NCBI GenBank assembly: GCA_033032865.1
Contig: JAWHQI010000065.1
Span: forward strand, 744,001-808,000
From: Dactylorhiza incarnata
Lineage: Eukaryota; Streptophyta; Magnoliopsida; Asparagales; Orchidaceae
Length of the DNA stretch: 64,000 nucleotides
Reading direction: 5' to 3'
Part shown: positions 56,408-64,000 of the stretch, in pieces
Layout: the number at the start of each line of letters is the position of its first letter
How positions within the stretch are numbered: position 1 is the stretch's first letter
Notes under the pieces: model-generated
Told to the model about the DNA's origin: nothing
Seen by the model: the letters and a program-made list of their open reading frames with translations, nothing else
The model's database searches: none
Program-made: the position numbers and the translations under genes

Positions 56408-56629
56408 GGCTTCGTTTGGCGCGATGGTGGCGGTGGTGAACGTGGTGGTCATGAACCATCGTTCGTGAACGCCCGACCTCACCTAAGGAACTTCATCCAC
56501 TTTTATGTTCAAAACTGGTTTATTTTTTTGGTAGCGGTCATGACCTTTGTCATGCCAAACATACATTCTATGATAATTGCGTTTTTGACCAAACTCACTG
56601 GAGCAAATAAGTCACGTCAAACGAAGCCC
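56408..56629. mobile_element. MITE copy 2 (222 bp), inverted relative to copy 1
   Basis: The ends are GGCTTCGTTTGGCGCG and GTCAAACGAAGCCC, with TA at 56406-56407 and 56630-56631. Internal words match the reverse complement of 42980-43194, including GACCAAACTCACTGGAGCAA. The ORF 56336-56632 over it is chance. Confidence 0.87.
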
Positions 56630-57117
56630 TAATCGAGAGCCTCCTCCCGTGAGAAAAAAATAGTGGCCGCAGTCAGCCTCTCCCTCCGGTGAAGCAGCAG
56701 TTTTCTTTCTAGGCAAGAAGAAAGTAGGGGTCTCTCCAACTCCCGTGAAGAAGCAGCAGCCACAGTTCCTGTTTCTTTGTGAAGGATTTCTAGAGAGAGA
56801 AAGGAAGGGAGACCTTCTTTCTGAAAGCGGCCTCATCTCCGACCTCCAGTTCCACTGATTCTCTACGCCGTTGTGTAGCCGGTCTGTTGTTGGGGTACTC
56901 AGTGGAGGCCGTAGAAGGCGTTGACGATTTCAGAGGTTTTATCAGGTTTGTATTTTCAGATTTCCTATATTTATCTCCTGTTGGATTATAGACGGAACTG
57001 TACAACTGTGTATGTCTCGGTGTATGCCCAGTTGTTTGTTTGTGTGACTGTAGCAAATTTATTTCCTTGATCTTAAGCAATCCTGCAAGAGGTTTTAGCG
57101 GTGTTTGCTAAGTTCCT
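56630..57117 (+). other. Leader-like DNA before copia
   Basis: The stretch is GA-rich to about 56,830 and then T-rich; it probably includes LTR/leader of the copia element that follows. I found no initiator Met primer site, so the LTR end is not fixed. Confidence 0.35.
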
Positions 57118-59350
57118 TTGGTGAAGAAGATCGGTATACCTAAATGGAAGGTGCGGGTGGATATGCGAGGAGTCTTGATATTGATTTGCTCACACAGAAA
57201 AAATACAAGAAGTGAGAATCATGTATGGAGAGCTATCTGTTGGGAGAAGACCTATGGGAGGTTGTTGGCGGTGATGAACATGAGGAAGTGGTTGCGGCCG
57301 GGGACAACGGTCCGACGGTGAGAGCATGGAAGAAGACAAATGCGAAGACCGAGTTCACACTCAAACGGGCAATATCTATGGACTTGTTTGATCACATCAT
57401 CGGGTGCAAGTCGGCTTCGGCAATTTGAGCATCTTTGGAGGGTATGTTCGACAAGAAGAATATCGCAAGGTTTTAGTTTTTGGAGAATGAGTTGGCGAAA
57501 GCCAATCGGGGGGAGTTGTCGATTTCTTCTTCTTTTGAAGATGAAGAACCTCTGTGTGGAGATATCGATGTTGGAGCCGGATGAGCCGATTTCGAAGGCC
57601 AAGTTGAAGCGACATACTATTCGTTGTTTGCGGAAGGAGTATGTGCCCTTTATTACTTTGGTGCAGGGATGGGCTACTCAACCATCTTTGTTGGAGTTGG
57701 AGAACGTACTGGCTTCACAGGAGAGCTTGGCAAAGTAGATGTCTGGTTGCTCTATTTTCGGGGGAGAAAGTGAAGTCCTATACTCATGAAAGAATAGTTG
57801 AGACAGGAGAAAGAAGAAGAACACCGGAGAGGGGCCTTCTACTTCATCACAGAGAGTGAAGGCAAGCTTCCTGCTAGGAATGATGGAGAGCAGAAGGTGC
57901 CCAAATGTCGCAGGTGCCCAAATGTTACAGGTGCAACAAACCGGGTCATTTCAAGAGAGATTGCAAGGTGAATCTCAAGCCGGGGCATGTAGCATAGAAA
58001 GGAGGGGATCCAAGGATGAAGAAGAATGGGGAAATTGTTTCTTGACAAAGATGACGGCGACGCCGGTGGATGCCTTGACCTCTATAAATTTTCAAGATGA
58101 TTGGATTGTTGATTCTGGGTGCGGTCATCACTTCACCGGCGATTCTCTTCCCTTCAGGCTTACGAGGGGAACGATGCTATCGTGACAACGGATGATACTA
58201 TACATGCAATGGAGAAGGAGGAGACAGTTACCTTGAGCAGTGATGGGAGTGCACTCAATTTGAAAAGTGTTTATCATGTGCTGAGAATGAAGAAGAACCA
58301 CTTCTCGATGACCAATGCGGTGGATGCAAGATATCATGTTCTTTTTGGGCCTAAGAAGGTGAAATTCTTGTGGAACCTCTCTTCCGTAAAGGCAGATGTT
58401 ACTCACACCGGGAGGCGTGTGAAAGACTTGTTTGTACTCTTTGCAAACTCCTATGTGAACAAGATGAAAACCAACGATAGTGCAGTGATCTGGCATGTGA
58501 GGTTTGGGACATGTGGGGATGGAGAAGTTGAAGACAATGGCGGTGAAGGGCCTTGTGAGAGGCTTGGCTAGCTTATCTTCTTTTGGCGACGGACATGTTT
58601 GTGAGAGTTGTCAATTTGGGAAGGCACGTTGCCTCCCATTTGGTAAGTCCCTTTCTAGGTGCAAGGCGTCGTTGCAGTATATCCATAGCGACTTGATGGG
58701 TCCGTTTCACACCAACCTATTCTAAAAACTGGTACATGCTTGTCCTTGCGGATGACTTTTCACGGTAAACGTGAATGTATTTCGTGAAGGAGAAGTCGGA
58801 AGTCTTTGGGAAGTTCATGGAGTTCAAGGAGAGAGTTGAAGGGGTGTTGAATATGAAGATCAAGAAGCTGAGAACGGACAGTGGAGGGGAGTTTACGTCT
58901 AATGAGTTCTCAACTTTTTGCAGGAAGCACGGAAATAAGCGGGAGCTATCTTGTGCTCACACTCCTCAACAAAATGGAGTGGCGGAGAGGATGATTCGGC
59001 ACTTGGCGGAAACGTGCAAGTGTTGGTTGCATGTGAAGGGCATACCCAAGGCCTTATGGGCGGAGGGGATGACTTGTGCGACGTATGTTATCAACAGGTT
59101 GCCGCTAAGTCCAAATGAGATGAAGTCTCCACATGAGTTGACGTTTGGAGAGAGGTCGAGTGTGAAGCACCTACAAGTGTTTGGAGCTACTTGCTTTATG
59201 CATATTCTAGATGCTCTCATACGAAGCTGAATGTGAAGGCACAAAAGTGCATATTTATTGGCTATGACAAGCAGAAGAAGGGGTGGAAGTGCATGGACCC
59301 ACAAACACGGTGCATCAAGAAGGCTATTTGGAGAAGATTTCATATTCTTA
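57118..59350 (+). mobile_element. Ty1/copia fragment: gag, protease, integrase
   Basis: Plus strand with several frameshifts. Gag: MESYLLGEDLWEVVGG and PISKAKLKRHTIRCLRKEYV. Zinc knuckle CYRCNKPGHFKRDC (about 57,926-57,967). Protease WIVDSGCGHHFTGD (about 58,102). Integrase: CESCQFGKARCLPFGKS, YIHSDLMGPF (first Asp), KLRTDSGGEFTSNEF (second Asp) and CAHTPQQNGVAERMIRHL (catalytic Glu), then KAQKCIFIGYDKQKKGWKCM. The DDE triad is preserved. Sequence leaves copia at about 59,350; RT and RNase H are missing, so the copy cannot move by itself. Confidence 0.9.
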
Positions 59351-59399
59351 ACATGGTGCACGTTCGACCGCCACCTTTGTATCCTTATGGTTTTCTGAA

Positions 59400-59770
59400 C
59401 TTTTCAGTGCTAGTATTTTCAGTTTGTCGTGCATGATCGTGCGTCCCTATAAGCACGATCGCGTGTGCTTCGCTTTTGATCCCAGGTATTTTGGCCATTA
59501 ACTTCCATGCAGTGCATGATCGTGCGCTCCTTTAAGCACGACCGTGCGCGAACAAAACCAATCCTCTTGCAAAATCATGAGTTCTGTCTTTTGGTCATGC
59601 GCTTTCTTCGTGCACGATCGTGCTCCTGTTGCACGACCGTGCCCCTGCTGCACGACCAAAGAATGTGTTGTGTTGAATTGCGCACGATCATGCGTCTCTA
59701 TGAGCACGATCGTACGTGCTATCCTAACACTTCATTCTAGCACAACCTCACTTTTTCTTTTTCCTGTTTT
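59400..59770. repeat. LTR-like stretch packed with GCACGATCGTGC dyads
   Basis: At least eight words of the form GCACGATCGTGC / GCACGACCGTGC / GCATGATCGTGC occur, often paired across a short loop (GTCCCTATAAGC-like). The style is that of the dyads in the 7691-15628 LTRs, but I cannot align the two beyond these words. It truncates the copia fragment to its left. Confidence 0.6.
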
Positions 59771-60508
59771 GTCATCCTGCCAATAATTTCATTTGTCGCG
59801 CAAGACCGGGAGCTCGATCATGTACCCGACTGTGCGCACTCATTCTGTTTCGCCTATTTAAAGTGGAAGCAAAGCCAAAATTGAGGAATCCCGGGACTTC
59901 GTCCCTAAGCTTCATGGCTCTTAGTTTTAGCTTTAGAGAGGAAATATCGAAGAGCTCGAAAGGTGATCCGTCGTGTGTCACTCAAGCGAAGGATGCCTTG
60001 AGAAGGGAGCCCCGGTGGATGCAGAAGTTGAGTGTTAGAGGATAGAGTGGGGTTAGGAGTCGATGCGGTAGAGGCACTTGCTGAGGGAAAACTGTCGGAA
60101 GTAATGACTGGGGATGGGAGAGGGCACCCGGTGCTGGAAAAAGGTCTGGGATGACAATGGAGCATGTGGAGTATGAACCATTGTGATCGGGTGTGATGAT
60201 TCTGAATGGGGTGCAGTCTCCTGAAGGAATGGCTGAAGAGTGTCCGACGGAGAGGGTGGCATGAAGCACAAACCCGGGGAAGGATGTGGTTGGAGGAGGA
60301 TGACAGGGATCGGTAACTAAGACTGAGAAGCATGAGAAAGTTGAACCAAAGTGGTGGCAGGTGACGGTGTCTATCTGGTAGAGGTATACAGGAGTTGGTG
60401 GCGGAATGGATTGCGTTGGTGTAGTCGTCGGGCTCAATGACGTTGCGAAGATCGGAAGATGAGATCAGAGTCACCAAAGTTGATGATTTGCCAAGGGCAG
60501 CAGATAGT
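59771..60508 (-). other. Retroelement interior of unknown part
   Basis: Minus-strand open frames 60477-59905 and 60437-59982 are rich in Ser, Pro and His and start just after the LTR copy at 60509. I recognise no domain. By position they could be the 5' interior of a second copy of the gag-only element to the right; both LTR copies are followed on the minus strand by ACTATC. Confidence 0.4.
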
Positions 60509-60789
60509 TGCCACTATCAAGTACGAAAATTTGTAAGACTAAACACCAAAATAGAGATACAAATATCGAGACAAGCTAGACCCGAACTCTTGAGGGTTTG
60601 TTCACCCTAAGAGACTCTCTCACCTAGGAGAGCCTACTACACTCACAAGTTTTCAAGATCCCGAAATAGGAGACACTACCACTCCCTTATATAGGGGACT
60701 GGGATACACAAACTACGATAATGCCCCTTAGGGCTACATAAGCAGAGGGAGACGCAACGCATGACCAGGAGGTCGTATCCGTATCAACA
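60509..60789 (-). repeat. 3' LTR of the small gag-only element
   Basis: This 281-bp copy is colinear with 62570-62847. It contains CACTCCCTTATATAGGGGAC (TATA box on the minus strand) and a CTCACCTAGGAGAG dyad. Confidence 0.88.
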
Positions 60790-62300
60790 CTCCCCTCCCG
60801 AAAAATGACATTGTCCTCCAAGTTGAGGTCCGTAGCGGTCATCCACGAGCATCAGAGGATCAAAGTCTCCGAAGCCAGGTCCATCATCTTCAGATCCCAC
60901 CGGCACACACAAGTCTTTGAAAGCACAGACGGGGAGGGCGAGTACGACTACTAGCAGGGAAAGCAAATGCTCTTGCGGAGATGCTCGAGGTGCTGCTCGT
61001 GAAATAAACGGTGGGGTTGTCGGGGAGCCGGTGAACGCGGAGCAAGCGGAACTGATGGCGGCAGAGGCATGCATAGCAACGGGGACCCAGGCGGGGGCAA
61101 GTGATCCAAGCGGGAAAGAGGCGGCGAAGATTTCAGCGGCAACGATTGGTGGGGTGGACGTGACGGGGAGGACGGATGGGTCATGTAAAGTATCCCATCA
61201 AGGCAGCGAGCTTGCTCCATGGCGCGGGAAAGAGTAGTTGGATTGTGGATCCGAAAGCACGACTGAATGTGGGGTTGTAGACACCCAAGGAAGTACCCCA
61301 AGTAATGGAGGGATACGTCGGGTACATGCGTGGCGACCACGATGAACTCGTCAATGTATGTGACCACGCACAGAGCTAAGGCGCTCGTAGGAATTTCCTG
61401 CCTGACGGCCATCATAATGGCGGAGTAATTCCTCCTTAAGCGTGGACAAAAAGAGGTCAGGAACCTACTGACGCGTCCAACGCGCCCAATGGAGCGTCAA
61501 ACACTCCATATAGATAGTGTCCAGGGGAACCTTCTGGTTGGAGGGGGCGGATTGAAGGTCGAAGAACAGTTCGGCGTTGAGGATCTAACCAAGGGGGTCG
61601 GTGTCGTCGAACACAAAGATCTCGATCCGACGGAGATGGGCCAGGTGGATGTTCATAGCGGGTGGAGAAAACCCATGTAGTCCCTGATGGGCCGAGGGGG
61701 TTGTGGTGGTGGCGGCGGAAGGTCCGGTGGGCAGTTTACCGTCATGGCCACGAGCTCTCGAAGGAGGAGAGTGAGATCCTCAAGTCGTGTTTCGAGTTGA
61801 TCCGAGCGATGGGTATCAGCGGAAGCAAAGGAGGAGGCGCACTTGTCGGCATGGAGGGCCATTGAACGAGTCTGGGGATGGAACGGAGGTGCAAGAGGGA
61901 GAAAGCAGGCGGCGGGGTTGAATGGAGGTGGAACGACAGCCAACATAGCGACAAGAAGCCCAGGAACTGTTGTGGACTGTATGAGCAAGCGGACGACAAC
62001 AGAGGAAGAGCTCAAGGGAGGTTGAAAGTCGCCGGGGTGCCAGTGAGCGACGATGGAACGCCGGAATCGTGCCAGGGTTGTTGGACAACATGACGGGACT
62101 AGAGGACGCGAGGAGCATGCGGAAGGCTTAGAAGATGCTGCAAAAGACGAGCAATGGAAGGCTCGGAATCGGCGCAGAGATGCTGCGAGAGACGAGTCGC
62201 GGAAGGGCCATAATCGGTAGGGAAAAGAGGTAGGCGGCGGAGCGGTGAATCGGCACATGCCTGACTACTTGGGCTGTGTCGGTGGAGCGATGGCTAGATC
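60790..62300 (-). pseudogene. Gag of the small gag-only element
   Basis: On the minus strand the frame 62258-61653 ends in QLETRLEDLTLLLRELVAMT, a coiled-coil-like Gag N-terminal part. The frame 61415-60951 has YIDEFIVVATHVPDVSLHYL, GYFLGCLQPHIQSCFRIHNP and TTLSRAMEQARCLDG, a clear gypsy-type Gag core. A third frame ends DLNLEDNVIFREGSVDT just before the LTR, which resembles the extreme C-terminus of a gypsy polyprotein. So the two ends of a polyprotein are kept and the enzymes between them are gone. Frameshifts separate the parts. Confidence 0.75.
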
Positions 62301-62569
62301 GGACGCGGGCACGATTTGGCACACCTAGGAAACGAGTAGACGAAGGATCGTTGAACTGCGGTAGTAGGCGCGCAGTAGCTCGAATTGCGCTGAAGCACGA
62401 TTATGGGTTGTCGACGCGTGCAGGAACGCTGGCCGTGATGGAGGGAAGACGGCTGGATGAGTGGGAGCGGAAGATGATGGAATCGGTGGGCCGGATGGAA
62501 CAAGGAGGAGATACAATTAAGGATCCATCAGAAAGCCTAATTGAGCGGCAGGTTGGACCAATTGATAGT

Positions 62570-62847
62570 TGTTACTATCAAGTACGGAAAATTGTAAGAT
62601 TAAACACCAAAATAGAGATACAAATGTCGAGACAATCTCTACCTGAACCCTTGAGGGTTGGTTCCCCCAAAGAGCCTCTCTCACCTAAGAGAGCTTACAC
62701 TCACAGGTTTTCAAGATTCCGAAATAGTAGACACTGACACTCTCTTATATATGGGAGTGAGACACATAAATTACGATAATGCCCTTTAGGGATACATGAG
62801 CAGAGAGAGACGCCACGCGTGACCAGGAGATCGTATCTGTATCAGCA
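62570..62847 (-). repeat. 5' LTR of the small gag-only element
   Basis: This 278-bp copy is colinear with 60509-60789, with roughly a tenth of sites differing. TATA box on the minus strand near 62,742-62,757. Confidence 0.88.
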
Positions 62848-63668
62848 ACAAGGGTGACCTGACGCCGTGCTTGCGCTTCATGATGTCAGACGTCAGCGGC
62901 GGCTTGGGTCGCCAAAAAATGCGCATTTGATCCCAAGTCTTAATTAGATTGTCCGCGAAATGGCCCATGTTGTTAATGACAGAATTAATTTGAAATAATA
63001 AAATTAATCCACTGAAATGCGGCAAGATATTAACAATTAATTAATCCAAAACTGGAGTATATAATTAATAACTTGATTTTTGCTGCGCTAAAGGTGGTGT
63101 TGGCTCCATGAGGAGGCTTGATATCTAACTTAACAGTGCACATAACTCAAAATAGGCAGTCGTAGTTTAATTAATTCTGGCTCTGGCCTCAAAACAAGAG
63201 CACTTGCAGAATAAGAAAGAGCAAGCGGTTCTGGCAGAACACTGATAGCAGGCGGGCGACATGAGGTTGAGGAAGGGGAAGTCGTTGTCAAGGAAGGAGA
63301 AGACGTGGGTGGTTCGGGCGTCGTTAGATTTCGATAATGCGCAAGATTCGTTGGACGATGATACCGGCACAGGGAGACTAATAAACTTCGTCGATGATGA
63401 TAGGTGACATTATTGATAGAGGAGGAGATACAACCAAATGTAAACCCTAGACGAAGGAGCAGCTGCTGACTATCGAGAAGGAAAGCAGGGCTCTGCAATC
63501 TCCCGACGAAGGAGCTGTTGTTCTTGTTGGGTGATTGAAGACGGCGAGGGGATGTGATTTCTAAGACTAGATGGCAATCAACAGAGACGACATCTTTGTT
63601 TGTCGAGAAAAAAATTGTATGAGAGCGTAAATTTTTGCGGCAGAGTGTATTGAAGATGTAGGAGCGGT
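62848..63668 (-). other. Interior/leader of the right-edge retroelement
   Basis: By position this includes the 5' interior of the element whose primer site is at 63669-63682. The minus open frame 63498-63130 (Ser/Pro-rich) has no recognised domain. To the left, 62,930-63,080 is AT-rich with AATTAATT words and no gene. Confidence 0.4.
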
Positions 63669-63682
63669 GGCTCTGATACCAA
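63669..63682 (-). other. Primer-binding site (initiator Met tRNA), minus strand
   Basis: TTGGTATCAGAGCC on the minus strand is the standard plant primer site; the LTR lies to its right. Confidence 0.9.
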
Positions 63683-63684
63683 GT

Positions 63685-64000
63685 TGTTACAGGCTAACCC
63701 GTAGAACGTCGAAGAGTCATCGACGAAGTGGCCGAAGGCGGAGGTGACGGAGGAAGATGGATACAATGGAGCCAAAACAACAGTTACCCTGGCGGGATTT
63801 GCTCGGGAGGAGAGCTATAGTATCATCTTTTCAAGGGGAAAGGGGATAGATTTCATTAATTCATTGAGGACTTTAGATGACTCCAAGGGTCCCTATTTAT
63901 AGGACTTGCAATGACATGGGCGTAAATAAACTCAATATAAAAGAGATACACAAAATACTAAAACAATAAGATTCTAATGACTCGTAACTACGACTCGATT
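63685..64000 (-). mobile_element. 5' LTR of a copia-like element, cut by the window edge
   Basis: On the minus strand the LTR ends TAGCCTGTAACA beside the primer site, and CCTATAAATAGGGACC (about 63,888-63,903) is its TATA box. The upstream end is outside the window. Confidence 0.7.

Larger units (their letters stand above)
60509..62847 (-). mobile_element. Second gag-only LTR retrotransposon (2.3 kb)
   Basis: Two ~280-bp LTRs (60509-60789 and 62570-62847) begin TG[C/T][C/T]ACTATCAAG and end CAACA/CAGCA on the + strand. On the minus strand each has a CCCTATATAAGGGAGTG-type TATA box. The polypurine tract CGGGAGGGGAG sits directly before the left LTR on the minus strand, which fixes minus orientation. 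The 1.78-kb interior encodes only Gag. No protease, RT or integrase motif is found. No TSD could be recognised. Confidence 0.82.

Noticed and set aside
59905..60477. 190-residue minus ORF as a host protein
   Set aside because: Starts right after an LTR copy and has low-complexity Ser/Pro/His content; more likely retroelement interior.

Overview
The window is nuclear DNA from a flowering plant. The evidence is one plant-specific gene (a BPM-type MATH-BTB protein), dense Ty1/copia and Ty3/gypsy retroelements with plant primer-binding sites, hAT, Mutator-like and other small DNA transposons, and a nuclear copy of plastid 16S rDNA. I cannot name the species from sequence alone. There are no bacterial operons, no CRISPR array and no viral genome.

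The main result is that two exons lying 37 kb apart belong to one gene on the + strand. The exon at 6224-6500 encodes the end of the BTB domain and the BACK-like region. The exon at 43413-43606 encodes the C-terminus and ends in TAG. Both have consensus splice borders, both are free of stops, and their phases fit (1 base + 2 bases make one Gly codon). The stretch between them (6501-43412, 36,912 bp) would be one giant intron made almost wholly of nested transposable elements. The exon encoding MATH and the N-terminal BTB half is not seen, so the preceding intron must exceed 6.2 kb.

Layout. 1-6223 (5' intron or flank): a solo LTR, two foldback MITEs, Athila-like debris, and a minus-strand gypsy gag split by a small hAT element. 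7600-15760: a 22-bp minisatellite interrupted by a 7.9-kb LTR element with gag and protease but no RT or integrase (TR-GAG-like), carrying a perfect 5-bp target-site duplication (TSD). 15.6-17.7 kb: + strand gypsy LTR/leader and gag. 17.9-23.8 kb: a chimera of two copia fragments facing each other, fused to a LINE fragment. 24.9-26.1 kb: a hAT element with a 25-bp minisatellite. 26.2-29.1 kb: a Tat/Athila-type LTR with a second solo LTR inside. 29.1-31.4 kb: minus-strand gypsy protease-RT. 31.9-35.5 kb: + strand gypsy RT-RNaseH-integrase with a triplicated integrase end. 37.56-38.69 kb: plastid 16S rDNA split by a hAT element. 40.4-42.1 kb: minus-strand gypsy protease-RT split by a third copy of the same hAT family. 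43.4-44.1 kb: last BPM exon and 3' UTR. 46.3-50.2 kb: minus-strand copia with a solo LTR inside its RNase H. 53.3 kb: hairpin MULE with 9-bp TSD. 54.5-54.9 kb: minisatellite and a near-perfect 140-bp tandem duplication. 57.1-59.4 kb: + strand copia gag-protease-integrase. 60.5-62.85 kb: a second gag-only LTR element. 63.67-64 kb: start of another minus-strand LTR element.

None of the mobile-element coding regions looks intact as a whole; nearly all show frameshifts, stops or truncation. The only gene that looks maintained is the BPM gene. Boundaries marked by TSDs are reliable to a base or two; other element limits are approximate.
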